From positions 1-64,000 of the forward strand of contig CAYTVL010000033.1 in the NCBI GenBank assembly GCA_964441775.1: 64,000 bases of DNA, in the 5' to 3' direction. This document shows, in pieces, positions 43,104 through 51,770 of the stretch; position 1 is the stretch's first letter, and every line of letters starts with the position of its first letter. The notes below the pieces were generated by a model. That model saw nothing but the letters and a program-made list of their open reading frames with translations. It made no database searches and had not been told where the DNA came from. The stretch is from SYOC01 sp964441775. GTDB taxonomy: Bacteria > Desulfobacterota > Binatia > Bin18. The translations under genes and the position numbers were made by a program.

Positions 43104-45539
43104 ATGAACACTACGTTCATCGCTGAAGATTCTACCTATTCCCAGGCTATTCGCGCCACACCTGGAAGCCAGGGCGGCGGCAGACTGTTACGGCGGACAT
43201 TTATTATCGCTCTCGTCTTGGTGAGCGGCGGGCTACTCACAAGTGGTGTAGTCGAGCTCTTCTTTCGCTATCGGGAGAGCGTTCAGGGTATCTGGTTGCT
43301 CCAACGGGAGATGGCGCAAGGAGCCGCCTTTAAGATTCAGCAGTTTGTGCAAGACATTGAGAAGACCTTGCGGGCCTCCACACAAACGCCAGACCTTGTA
43401 GTTGCCGGATTGACGGAGGCGTACCGGTTCCAACTCATCAAGCTGCTGAAAGTCACTCCTGCGATCACCACGGTTGCAGTGCTGGATGCTAGCGGCCACG
43501 TACAATTCAAAGAGTCGCGAGTAGAGATGGTCCAGTCGCAGGAGCTGATGGACTATTCTACAGATGAAGCTTTTGTACAAGCTCAAAGAGGCGCCACATT
43601 CCTCAGCTCTGTGTATTTCGTGAGGCAGTCCGAGCCCTACATGCGCATCGGCGTTCCCATCGAGCCGTTCGCTGGAGAGGTGATTGGAGTCCTGATTGCC
43701 GAGGTCAATCTCAAATACATCTGGGAAGTCATTTCGCAAATCAAAGTAGGCCAGACGGGATATGCTTATGTCGTCTCCCGCGAGGGGGATCTCATTGCCC
43801 ATCCGGACATCAGTCTGGTTCTACAAAAGCAAAATCTTAAAAAGCTTGGCCAGGTGCAGGCGGCCTTGGCTGGCGCGGTGGGTCCGTTCGCCGCTCAGCC
43901 GAATTTGGCTGGCCAACAGGTTTTCCCGGCGTATGCGACTATTCCTGATCTGGGATGGGCGGTGCTTGTCGAACGGCCAACCGCTGAGGCCTACGCCCCT
44001 TTATACGCCTCTGTTCTCAGAACTTCCGTGCTCCTTCTGGTTGGTCTTGGCATGGCCATCCTGGCGAGCCTGTTGATCAGCCGCCGGGTTGTGCGTCCGG
44101 TTGGCATACTTCGCCAGGGAGCGGCTCGCATCGGCGCGGGCGCTCTGGACCACCGTATCGAGATCCGGACTGGCGATGAGCTGGAAGCCCTGGCTACAGA
44201 GTTCAACCAGATGGCTGCCCAGCTTCAGGAGTCCTACACTAACCTGGAGCAGAAGGTTGAAGAGCGTACGCGCGAGCTGGCCCGATCGGTGGAGGAACTT
44301 CAAGCCTTGGGAGAGGTCGGCCAAGCGGTAAGCTCCACTCTGGACTTGCAGACCGTGCTCACAACTATTGTCGCGCGCGCAGTGCAAATCTCCGACGCCA
44401 ATGGAGGCGTGATTTACGAATACGATGAAGTTGCGCACGTCTTTGATCTGAGAGCTTCTCACAGTACAGAAGCGGAGATCCTGCAAACGCTGCAGGGAGC
44501 GCCAATTCCACTTGGAGAAGGGGCCCTGGGGCGGGCTGCGTCTACTCAGGAGCCAGTCCAGGTGTCCGACATGCGAGAGAGGGAGACCCTTGTTCTTGCT
44601 CGGGTGCAGCCCATCTTCGTGCGCCTGGGCTATCATTCACTGCTTGCCATCCCACTTCTCCTTGAACAACGGATCATGGGCGGCTTAGTCGTTTGGCGGA
44701 AAGAAGTAGGCAATTTTGCCTCGCGTATCGTCAATCTCCTACAAACTTTTGCCACGCAGTCCACCTTGGCGATTCAAAATGCCCGCTTGTTCCGCGAGAT
44801 CGAAGAACGAGGGCGCGCGCTTGAAATCGCCAGCAAGCATAAATCCCAATTCCTTGCCAATATGAGTCACGAACTGCGCACTCCCCTCAATGGCATCCAG
44901 GGCTATACCGAACTCATCATGGACGGCATTTATGGCGAAGTGCCGGAGAAGATCAAAGAGGTCATGGTGCGTATTCAGCAAAGCGGCAACCGTCTTCTCG
45001 GTTTGATCAACGCCGTCCTCGACCTCTCTAAGATTGAGGCGGGACGGTTGACGCTCTCTTTTGCCGACTACTTTATGCAGGGGGTCGTGCAAAACGTCTT
45101 TACGGCGGTGGAGCCGTTAGCGGCGGAGAAACGGCTGGCGCTGAACGTGAGCATACCGCCCGACTTGCCGGTGGGCAAAGGCGATGAACAACGCCTCACG
45201 CAGGTGCTCACGAACCTCGTGGGCAACGCCATCAAGTTCACTGAGGTTGGAAAAGTGGCAGTGGAGGTGGCTTCACACAACGGCGCCTTCATGGTCGCAG
45301 TGTCTGATACCGGAATCGGGATTGCGGAGGCGGATCAACAAAAGGTCTTTGAAGAATTCCAACAGGCCGACAGTTCAAGCACCAGACAAAAAGGTGGTTC
45401 CGGCCTCGGTCTGGCTATTGCCAAAAAAATCATTGAGATGCATAACGGTCGCATTTGGGTGGAATCGCAGCTCGGTCGGGGCTCGACCTTCCGGTTTACA
45501 TTGCCCGTTCGTGTCGACCAGCAAAAGGAATTGACATGA
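43104..45539 (+). CDS. Sensor histidine kinase with Cache, HAMP and GAF domains (HK2)
   Basis: An 811-residue kinase. The first 48 residues (MNTTFIAEDSTYSQAIRATP, GGGRLLRRTFIIALVLVSGG) are homologous to the leaders of binding proteins B, D and G. TM1 is at about 31-50, then a Cache-type periplasmic domain (about 55-300), TM2 (about 304-328), HAMP, a short coiled coil, a GAF domain (about 420-565), HisKA with phospho-His589 in SHELRTPLNG and a HATPase (TNLVGNAIKF, DTGIGI, GGSGLGLAI). The core from residue 575 is almost the same as HK1. Its TGA overlaps the ATG of the receiver gene. The frame is open from 43044, but the alignment to the paralogous leaders supports 43104. Confidence 0.93.
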   Translation: MNTTFIAEDSTYSQAIRATPGSQGGGRLLRRTFIIALVLVSGGLLTSGVVELFFRYRESVQGIWLLQREMAQGAAFKIQQFVQDIEKTLRASTQTPDLVVAGLTEAYRFQLIKLLKVTPAITTVAVLDASGHVQFKESRVEMVQSQELMDYSTDEAFVQAQRGATFLSSVYFVRQSEPYMRIGVPIEPFAGEVIGVLIAEVNLKYIWEVISQIKVGQTGYAYVVSREGDLIAHPDISLVLQKQNLKKLGQVQAALAGAVGPFAAQPNLAGQQVFPAYATIPDLGWAVLVERPTAEAYAPLYASVLRTSVLLLVGLGMAILASLLISRRVVRPVGILRQGAARIGAGALDHRIEIRTGDELEALATEFNQMAAQLQESYTNLEQKVEERTRELARSVEELQALGEVGQAVSSTLDLQTVLTTIVARAVQISDANGGVIYEYDEVAHVFDLRASHSTEAEILQTLQGAPIPLGEGALGRAASTQEPVQVSDMRERETLVLARVQPIFVRLGYHSLLAIPLLLEQRIMGGLVVWRKEVGNFASRIVNLLQTFATQSTLAIQNARLFREIEERGRALEIASKHKSQFLANMSHELRTPLNGIQGYTELIMDGIYGEVPEKIKEVMVRIQQSGNRLLGLINAVLDLSKIEAGRLTLSFADYFMQGVVQNVFTAVEPLAAEKRLALNVSIPPDLPVGKGDEQRLTQVLTNLVGNAIKFTEVGKVAVEVASHNGAFMVAVSDTGIGIAEADQQKVFEEFQQADSSSTRQKGGSGLGLAIAKKIIEMHNGRIWVESQLGRGSTFRFTLPVRVDQQKELT

Positions 45540-45901
45540 GCAAGCGGATCTTAGTGATTGAGGACGAAGAAGACAACCGCCGCATTGTACGTGACCTCCT
45601 CACCAGTGTTGGCTATGAAATCATCGAAGCGGTCACTGGAGAGGAAGGAGTGACCGCAGCGGCAACACATCTGCCTGATCTGATCCTCATGGATATTCAG
45701 CTCCCTGGCCTCGACGGATACGAAGCCACGCGGCAGATCAAGGCGAACCCCGCGCTCCACCACATCCCGATCATTGCTGTGACCTCCTATGCGCTGAGTG
45801 GAGACGATGTCAAGGCGTTCGCGGCTGGGTGCGATGCGTATGTCACAAAACCTTTCAGCCCGCGCGCGCTGCTTGCCAAGATTCGTGAGTATCTGCCATG
45901 A
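45536..45901 (+). CDS. Single-domain response regulator
   Basis: A 121-residue CheY-like receiver: acidic pair VIEDEEDN, phospho-acceptor Asp53 in LMDIQLPG, Thr/Ser in AVTSYALSG and Lys in VTKPFSP. There is no output domain. It overlaps both neighbours by four bases (ATGA), so kinase, receiver and cyclase are translated as a coupled set. Single-domain receivers next to hybrid-like kinases usually pass phosphate on or tune the kinase (DivK-like); the KPFSPRALLAKIREYLP end is typical of that group. Confidence 0.94.
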   Translation: MSKRILVIEDEEDNRRIVRDLLTSVGYEIIEAVTGEEGVTAAATHLPDLILMDIQLPGLDGYEATRQIKANPALHHIPIIAVTSYALSGDDVKAFAAGCDAYVTKPFSPRALLAKIREYLP

Positions 45902-47031
45902 GAACTCCACCGCGCCTCCTTATCGTAGACGACGAGCCAATAAACTTGGACATTCTTCAGACCCGTCTCGCGGTCCACGGCTATGAAATCCTCACCGCGA
46001 CCAACGGCGAAGAAGCACTGACGGTTGCTACAACTCAGCGTCCGGACTTGATCCTGCTCGATGTGATGATGCCCAAGATGGACGGAATCGATGTCTGTCG
46101 ACATCTAAAAGCGAACCCTGCTCTTCCCTTCATGCCAATCATTTTAGTGACGGCCAAGGCGGACTCAAAAGATGTGGTGGCTGGTCTCGATGCCGGAGCC
46201 GACGAATACTTGACGAAACCTGTGGACCAAGCCGCTTTGGTCGCCAGGGTCAAATCGATGCTACGGATCAAAGCGCTCCATGACACGGTACAGGAGCAAG
46301 CCACACGTCTTGAAGCGCAGTCGGAGCAATTGACGGAATGGAACCGCACGCTTGAACAGCGGGTGCAAGAGCAACTTGCCGAACTGGAACGGACAAGACG
46401 GCTGAAGCGGTTTTTCTCTCCTCAGCTTGCCGAGATCGTTGTCTCTTCAGGAGGAGAAAAACTCCTGGAGAGTCACCGGCGCGAGATCACCGTTGTCTTC
46501 TGCGACTTGCGCGGGTTTACAGCCTTCTCCGAGATTGCTGAGCCCGAAGAAGTTATGGGAGTCCTGCGTGAGTATCACAACGCTTTGGGAGCGCAGATTT
46601 TCCGTTTCGAGGGCACGTTAGAGCGCTTTGCCGGGGACGGATTGATGGTCTTTTTCAACGACCCTTTGCCTTGTCCGGACCCTGAAGCACGGGCCGTGTG
46701 CATGACTGTGGCCATGCGTCAGCAGATGAACGAGTTGACTGAGAAATGGCGAAGGCGCGGATATCAGTTAGGCTTCGGCGTTGGCATCGCCCAAGGGTAC
46801 GCCACTTTAGGAATGATCGGGTTCGAAAGCAGGGTGGATTATGGCGCGATAGGCCCAGTCACGAATCTCGCGGCTCGCCTGTGTGATAAAGCGCAGGATA
46901 AACAAATCCTCATCAGTCAACGAGTCTACACCGCGGTGGAGGAATTGGTCGAGGCAGAGCCCGCAGGAGAACTCTCTCTCAAGGGCTTCCACAAGCCCGT
47001 GCCTACCTTTAATGTGGTCGGACTAAAATAA
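45898..47031 (+). CDS. Response regulator with adenylate/guanylate cyclase output
   Basis: A 377-residue protein. Residues 1-120 are a receiver (VDDEP, phospho-Asp55 in LLDVMMPKMDG, Lys in YLTKPVDQ). A coiled coil (about 130-170) leads to a class III cyclase domain (about 190-375) with metal aspartates in FCDLRGFTAFSE and AGDGLMVFF and the GPVTNLAARL stretch. The signal of HK2 (and possibly HK1) would thus be turned into cAMP or cGMP. The start overlaps the stop of the preceding receiver gene. Together with the genes at 19048 and 24806 this is the third cyclase in the window. Confidence 0.94.
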   Translation: MRTPPRLLIVDDEPINLDILQTRLAVHGYEILTATNGEEALTVATTQRPDLILLDVMMPKMDGIDVCRHLKANPALPFMPIILVTAKADSKDVVAGLDAGADEYLTKPVDQAALVARVKSMLRIKALHDTVQEQATRLEAQSEQLTEWNRTLEQRVQEQLAELERTRRLKRFFSPQLAEIVVSSGGEKLLESHRREITVVFCDLRGFTAFSEIAEPEEVMGVLREYHNALGAQIFRFEGTLERFAGDGLMVFFNDPLPCPDPEARAVCMTVAMRQQMNELTEKWRRRGYQLGFGVGIAQGYATLGMIGFESRVDYGAIGPVTNLAARLCDKAQDKQILISQRVYTAVEELVEAEPAGELSLKGFHKPVPTFNVVGLK

Positions 47032-47065
47032 TGATGAGCCGAGACGCAGCCAAGTAACCCTGTTG

Positions 47066-47220
47066 TCACCCTGAATCCTTCTCTTCTGCTCATCCTGAGC
47101 GTAGGGGCGAAGCTCCGCAGTCGAAGGACGCCCAGGATAAACTTCGCGGAGCGAAGTCGAAGGATACAGAACCTAGCGACGCTTCGACTTCGCCGCTAGC
47201 GCGGCGACGCTCAACGCGAG
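47066..47220. repeat. Cluster of REP-like inverted repeats
   Basis: The 280 bases between the cyclase and the FAD enzyme hold repeats built on the core CTTCGACT(T/C)CGC and its complement GCGAAGTCGAAGGA (47153 onward), with inner hairpins such as CGCCGCTAGCGCGGCG (47190-47205). No gene is seen. The same core forms LSEVEG codons in the regulator at 14.9 kb. Confidence 0.65.
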
Positions 47221-47313
47221 TGGAGGAGTGAGCATTGCGTGTATCGTAGGCAAGCGAAACTTGCCAGCAGAACTTGTTAATATTACGAGAGAAGAACTTT
47301 GAGGAGAGCGAAT

Positions 47314-48921
47314 ATGTCAGACCGTCGCACACTCATTTGGGGCTGGGGATACGAAGATCAACAACCGACCCCTGAACAGAAAAAAGGGATCGCACGAGGC
47401 CTGGCTGAAAGTCTCGGGCGTAGCGATCTTGAATTAGCGCCGGAGCCCAAGATCGACGAGTTGCAGTTGCGCGCGCCTCGCCTGACTCCGCTGGCGTCGC
47501 TGGCCGCGATCTGTTCGACCTCAATCTATGATCGCGCCGCCCATACGTATGGCAAAGCGTTTCCCGATCTCCTGCGCGCCTTCCGACGACAATTCCCCAA
47601 TCCGCCTGATGTGGTATCGTTTCCGCGCACCGAAGCGGATGTGGTTGCTGTACTTGATTGGTGCAGCCAGGTGAATGCGATTGCCATTCCTTTCGGCGGC
47701 GGATCAAGCGTGGCTGGCGGTGTCGAGGCTCCTCCGGAAGGGGCGCACCGCTCGGTTGTGTCCATCGATCTCCGTCATCTGAACAAAGTAGTAGAAATTG
47801 ACAAAACCTCGCGGGCCGCGCGTATTCAAGCCGGCGTCTATGGTCCGGCGCTGGAAGACCAACTCCGCCCGCATGGCTACACGCTCCGGCATTATCCGCA
47901 GTCGTTCGAAGTGTCGAGTTTGGGGGGATGGATCGCCACTCGTTCGGGTGGACATTTTGCGACCCTCTACACGCATATTGATGATTTTGTCGAATCGCTG
48001 CGCGTAGTCACGCCGCGCGGCATCATTGAGTCTCGCAGGTTGCCAGGCTCCGGGGCTGGCCCCAGTCCGGACCGCATGTTCATTGGCTCGGAAGGTATTC
48101 TCGGTATTATCACCGAAGCGTGGATGCGTTTGCAAAATCGTCCCGTGTATCGCGCTGCCGCTGGTGTGCGCTTCGAGAATTTTACTGATGGCGTGGCGGC
48201 CACGCGCGCCTTGAGTCAAGCCGGATTGTATCCCACCAACTGCCGTCTGCTCGACCCTACGGAAGTCAAACGGAACAAAGTGGGAGATGGGACCGGCACG
48301 ATGTTGATGCTGGGATTCGAGTCAGCGGATCATCCGCTGGAGGCATGGATCAATCGCGCGTTAGAGTGCTGCAAGGATTTCGGCGGGACCACGCCGAATG
48401 GCGTCGTCATTCGCGGCAGTGGTGAAACTGCTGGCCGCGAAGGATCGGTCGGCGACTGGCGCGACGCTTTTATCCGTATGCCCTACAACATGAGCACGAT
48501 GGTGGCGTTAAGCGCCATTTCCGATACGGTGGAAAGCTCGATCACTTGGGAACGTTTCGAAGCGTTTTATGCTGGGGTCATGGAGTCAACGCAGAAAGCG
48601 CTCGATGAAGTGTGCGGCGGCGGCGTCTTGTCCTGTCGTTTTACGCACGTCTATCCGGATGGACCTGCGCCTTATTTTACGTTCGTAGGCCCAGGCAAGC
48701 GGGGCAGTGAGATGGAGCAGTGGCAAGCGGTGAAAGCTGCAGCGTGTGACGCCGTGATTCGCCTGGGCGGGACGATCACGCACCATCACGCGGTCGGGCG
48801 CATCCATAAACCGTGGTACGATCGCCAGCGGCCCGAGCTCTTTGCGGCGGCGTTACGCGCGGCCAAGGCGGCGTTGGACCCACAAGGCATGCTCAATCCT
48901 GGTGTGCTTATCGATCCGTAG
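47314..48921 (+). CDS. FAD-binding oxidase, alkyldihydroxyacetonephosphate synthase-like
   Basis: A 535-residue enzyme of the VAO/PCMH flavoprotein family. FAD-binding features are the segment PFGGGSSVAGGVE and SSLGGWIATRSGGH. The C-terminal HHHAVGRIHKPWY carries the His triplet typical of AGPS, which swaps the acyl group of acyl-DHAP for a fatty alcohol in ether-lipid synthesis. The bacterial homologues may have other roles (for example, 2-hydroxy-acid or aromatic oxidation). Start ATG 47314 is preceded by GAGGAG. The gene is followed closely by the crotonyl-CoA reductase homologue in the same direction. Confidence 0.88.
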   Translation: MSDRRTLIWGWGYEDQQPTPEQKKGIARGLAESLGRSDLELAPEPKIDELQLRAPRLTPLASLAAICSTSIYDRAAHTYGKAFPDLLRAFRRQFPNPPDVVSFPRTEADVVAVLDWCSQVNAIAIPFGGGSSVAGGVEAPPEGAHRSVVSIDLRHLNKVVEIDKTSRAARIQAGVYGPALEDQLRPHGYTLRHYPQSFEVSSLGGWIATRSGGHFATLYTHIDDFVESLRVVTPRGIIESRRLPGSGAGPSPDRMFIGSEGILGIITEAWMRLQNRPVYRAAAGVRFENFTDGVAATRALSQAGLYPTNCRLLDPTEVKRNKVGDGTGTMLMLGFESADHPLEAWINRALECCKDFGGTTPNGVVIRGSGETAGREGSVGDWRDAFIRMPYNMSTMVALSAISDTVESSITWERFEAFYAGVMESTQKALDEVCGGGVLSCRFTHVYPDGPAPYFTFVGPGKRGSEMEQWQAVKAAACDAVIRLGGTITHHHAVGRIHKPWYDRQRPELFAAALRAAKAALDPQGMLNPGVLIDP

Positions 48922-48971
48922 ACAAAATGCGCTATCATTAAAGTATCCTAATTTTGAGGAGTAGTAGCTGT

Positions 48972-50357
48972 ATGGCCGACGCCATGAAGAACGTTCTCGA
49001 TGCAATCCTGTCGGGGCAGGCGAAACCGGCGGACTATACAAACTTGCCCTTGCCGGCTTCGATGCGAGCCGTCACCACGCATAAAGACGAGATCCACATG
49101 TTTGATGGGATGGAGTCGGAACAGAAAGATCCTCGTCGCAGTTTGCACGTCGACGAGGTAACTGTTCCTGAACCCGGCCCCAATGAAGCCGTTGTGGCGG
49201 TCATGGCGTCAAGTATCAACTTCAACACGGTCTGGAGCGCCATCTTTGAGCCGATCCCGACGTTTCAGTTTTTGGAGCGTGCGGCGCGACGGAGCCCGTG
49301 GGACAAGCGTCATGACCTGCCGTACCACATTCTTGGTAGTGATGCCTCCGGCGTCATTTTGCGAGTGGGCCCTGGCGTCACCCTGTTCAAACCAGGAGAC
49401 GAGGTCACCATTCATTGCAACTACGTCGATATGCAGGCTCCTGACGGGCATGACGATTCCATGCTCGATCCCGATCAGCGCATCTGGGGCTTTGAGACCA
49501 ACTTCGGCGCCCTGGCGGAGATTTCTTTGGTGCGCGCCAATCAGTTGATGCCCAAACCACCACATCTCACGTGGGAAGAAGCCGCCTCGATGCCGTTGGT
49601 GAATTCGACGGCCTATCGCATGCTGGTCAGTCATAACGGCGTGCAAATTAAACAAGGCGACATCGTCTTAATCTGGGGCGCGGTCGGCGGACTCGGCGGT
49701 TTCGCTATTCAATACGTGCTTAATGCCGGCGCGTTTCCCATTTGCGTGGTGTCCTCTCAAGAGCGCGTGCGACTGTGTGAGACCATTGGGGCGCGCTGGG
49801 TGATTGATCGCCGCGCCGAAGGGTACCAGTTTTGGAATCCGGACGGATCACAAAATGTAGCGGAACTACGCCGCATGGGAAAAAAAATTCGTGACATGAC
49901 AGGTGGGGAAGATCCCGACGTGGTGTACGAACATCCAGGGCATGAGACCTTTGCCGCAAGCGTGTTCCTGGCGCGCCCCGGCGGCTCGATCGTCACCTGT
50001 GCGTCAACCACTGGCTATAATCATGAATATGACAACCGCTATTTGTGGATGAATAAGAAGCGGATCATCGGTTCTCATTTTGCGAATTATCGCGAAGCGT
50101 GGGAAGCGAATCGTCTCGTCTGCAAGCGTGCTATTCACCCACTCTTGTCGGAATCGTATCCCCTCGAACAAACGGGTGAAGCCGCGTACCGGGTGCACCA
50201 TAACATGCAGATCGGCAAGATCGCCGTGCGGTGCTTGGCTCCGGAAGACGGGCTTGGCGTGCGTGATCCCGAGGGCCGTTCGCGTCACATCGGGCAGATC
50301 AACCTCTATCGTAATGCAATGAAGGGTGAGTTTCGTTTGGTGAAGACGCAGCCGTAA
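48972..50357 (+). CDS. ccr: Crotonyl-CoA carboxylase/reductase family protein
   Basis: A 461-residue zinc-less MDR-family reductase with the NADPH motif GGLGGFAIQ. The four CO2-binding positions known from the Kitasatospora enzyme seem present: Asn in SINFNTVWSA, Phe-Glu in IWGFETNFG and His in EHPGHETFA. This favours reductive carboxylation of an enoyl-CoA (ethylmalonyl-CoA pathway or extender-unit supply) over simple reduction. The length and the C-terminal NMQIGKIAVRCLAP match Ccr. ATG 48972 is preceded by GAGGAGTAG. No Ecm or Mcm mutase gene is nearby. Confidence 0.85.
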   Translation: MADAMKNVLDAILSGQAKPADYTNLPLPASMRAVTTHKDEIHMFDGMESEQKDPRRSLHVDEVTVPEPGPNEAVVAVMASSINFNTVWSAIFEPIPTFQFLERAARRSPWDKRHDLPYHILGSDASGVILRVGPGVTLFKPGDEVTIHCNYVDMQAPDGHDDSMLDPDQRIWGFETNFGALAEISLVRANQLMPKPPHLTWEEAASMPLVNSTAYRMLVSHNGVQIKQGDIVLIWGAVGGLGGFAIQYVLNAGAFPICVVSSQERVRLCETIGARWVIDRRAEGYQFWNPDGSQNVAELRRMGKKIRDMTGGEDPDVVYEHPGHETFAASVFLARPGGSIVTCASTTGYNHEYDNRYLWMNKKRIIGSHFANYREAWEANRLVCKRAIHPLLSESYPLEQTGEAAYRVHHNMQIGKIAVRCLAPEDGLGVRDPEGRSRHIGQINLYRNAMKGEFRLVKTQP

Positions 50358-50368
50358 CTAGTGCAAAT

Positions 50369-50419
50369 CCTCCCTAGCCTCCCTTTGAAAAAGGGTAAGC
50401 GCGAAGCGCGGGGGGATTT
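50369..50419. repeat. Palindromic repeat, possible transcription end
   Basis: Short inverted arms AAATCCTCCC...GGGGGATTTT enclose CCCTTTGAAAAAGGG and GCGCGAAGCGC hairpins. It is of the widespread 'AAATCCCCC...GGGGGATTT' type and ends in TTTTACTTT, so it could stop transcription after ccr. Confidence 0.55.
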
Positions 50420-50439
50420 TACTTTCTCAAAAATGCTCT

Positions 50440-50922
50440 ATGCCTGACATTACCATCCGCCCCGCTACTCCCACCGATGTCGACACAATCCTCACCTTTA
50501 TTAAAGGGCTCGCCGCCTTCGAGCATGAACCGGATGCCGTGAAAGCCACGACAGCCGATCTGCTGCGCGACGGGTTTGGCGCGCAGCCTAAGTTTGAGGT
50601 GCTGATTGCCGAGCGTGCGGGACATCCTGTCGGTTTTGCCCTCTTCTTTCCCACGTACTCGACGTGGGAGGGGCGACCGAGCCTTTATCTCGAAGATATT
50701 TTTGTCCTCGAAGAAGAACGGGGCACGGGAGCTGGTCATCAACTTATGACGAGGCTGGCTGCCATTGCTGTGGAGCGCGGCTGTGCGCGATTGGAGTTAT
50801 CCGTTTTGCACTGGAACCCAGCGCGCGAGTTTTACCATCGCTTGGGCATGGCCCATCAGGAAGAGTGGTTGCCGTATCGAATCAGCGATGAGGCGCTGAA
50901 AAAATTGGCGGGTATGAAGTAG
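50440..50922 (+). CDS. GNAT family N-acetyltransferase
   Basis: A 160-residue GNAT enzyme. The acetyl-CoA-binding strand-loop is LYLEDIFVLEEERGTGAGHQLM (about residues 85-107), where RGTGAG is the pyrophosphate loop; the motif B part is ELSVLHWNPAREFYHRLGM. It is similar to spermidine/thialysine acetyltransferases (SAT2-like), which act on small amines, but the substrate is not certain. The gene stands alone. Confidence 0.92.
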   Translation: MPDITIRPATPTDVDTILTFIKGLAAFEHEPDAVKATTADLLRDGFGAQPKFEVLIAERAGHPVGFALFFPTYSTWEGRPSLYLEDIFVLEEERGTGAGHQLMTRLAAIAVERGCARLELSVLHWNPAREFYHRLGMAHQEEWLPYRISDEALKKLAGMK

Positions 50923-50955
50923 GGTACGCTTGCGCACCGATCAATCTCCATCGTT

Positions 50956-51360
50956 CTATTCCCAAACAATCGGGACGAATTGTCCGTCCCGAAGGAATCC
51001 ATCGTTTGTAATGAGAGGATAATCAAGCGAATAGGCTGTCGCGACAATAACGCGGTCAAAGGGGTCACGAATGGCGGGGAACTGAGAGACGGATAAAAGG
51101 ATATCGGGAGTATAATCTTGTATAGTGAACGAACCTGTTCCCTTTTGATAACGTGTGACAAATTCACGAAAAGGCAATGCCAAATGAATGGTTCCCTTTT
51201 CTTGGAGGCGAAGAATTTCTTCAAGAACTGTGACGGGGATGATTATGTGAGCCCGCCCGCGGTCTGCGTCTTCAAAAATCCGTCGAGCGGTCGCGCCTAA
51301 ACGTCGTGTTTTTCCGGTAGCGAAATGGAGAATCGGGTGAGTATCAGTCACGTAAAGCAT
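50956..51360 (-). CDS. PIN-domain toxin (VapC-like)
   Basis: A 134-residue PIN nuclease. Acidic residues expected at the metal site are Asp6 in TDTHP, Glu in VTVLEEILRL, and Asp in AIRDPFDRVIVATA and ITNDG. DPFDRVIVATA is typical of the PIN group found with Phd/YefM-type antitoxins. The start is ATG 51360, inside the 3' end of the antitoxin gene (17-base overlap), so the pair is translationally coupled. The target is likely tRNA or rRNA, as for other VapC proteins. Confidence 0.92.
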   Translation of the reverse strand: MLYVTDTHPILHFATGKTRRLGATARRIFEDADRGRAHIIIPVTVLEEILRLQEKGTIHLALPFREFVTRYQKGTGSFTIQDYTPDILLSVSQFPAIRDPFDRVIVATAYSLDYPLITNDGFLRDGQFVPIVWE

Positions 51361-51670
51361 CGCGTAAACTCTTAGCGCTTCGTTCCACAGCCGCGTAATA
51401 CTCATCAGCTAGCTGACGTGACGCCTCCTCCAGGTCTCCTGTGATTTTTATCAGGCCTTTCATTGAAAGGCCTCGTTTCTTGGGTTGCTGCCGCCGGTAA
51501 TGCTCCAGTTCCGCCATGTCCTTTTCATACTGTTCGGCATTCACTAGAACAGCGGCAAGTTTGGAGCGTTGAGTAATGGCAACCGCTCCTCTGCCTCTGG
51601 CGACTTCTTGTGCGAGGCGACTCAACGAAGCTCGGGCCTCGACTAAACTGACGACTTTTTTTGCGTACAC
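51344..51670 (-). CDS. Antitoxin of the PIN toxin (Phd/YefM-like)
   Basis: A 108-residue protein starting at GTG 51670, fixed by CCGGAGGAA just upstream. The N-terminal part VVSLVEARASLSRLAQEVARGRGAVAITQRSKLAAVLV is the Phd/YefM fold (DNA-binding, dimerising). The C-terminal part (LSMKGLIKITGDLEEASRQLADEYYAAVERS) is helical and probably covers the toxin. A frame extension to TTG 51691 is less likely. Confidence 0.88.
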   Translation of the reverse strand: MYAKKVVSLVEARASLSRLAQEVARGRGAVAITQRSKLAAVLVNAEQYEKDMAELEHYRRQQPKKRGLSMKGLIKITGDLEEASRQLADEYYAAVERSAKSLRDALRD

Positions 51671-51770
51671 GGGTTCCTCCGGTACACCCAACGGTACAAC
51701 TGCGAGGGGCCCGCGTCAACGAGTCAAGGAAAACAAAAGGGGATGACGGTCAGGGCAATCGACGGGGAAG

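Noticed and set aside
26643..47031. The whole array as a prophage or integrative element.
   Set aside because: No integrase, phage structural, conjugation or attachment-site sequences were seen; growth by tandem duplication explains it better.
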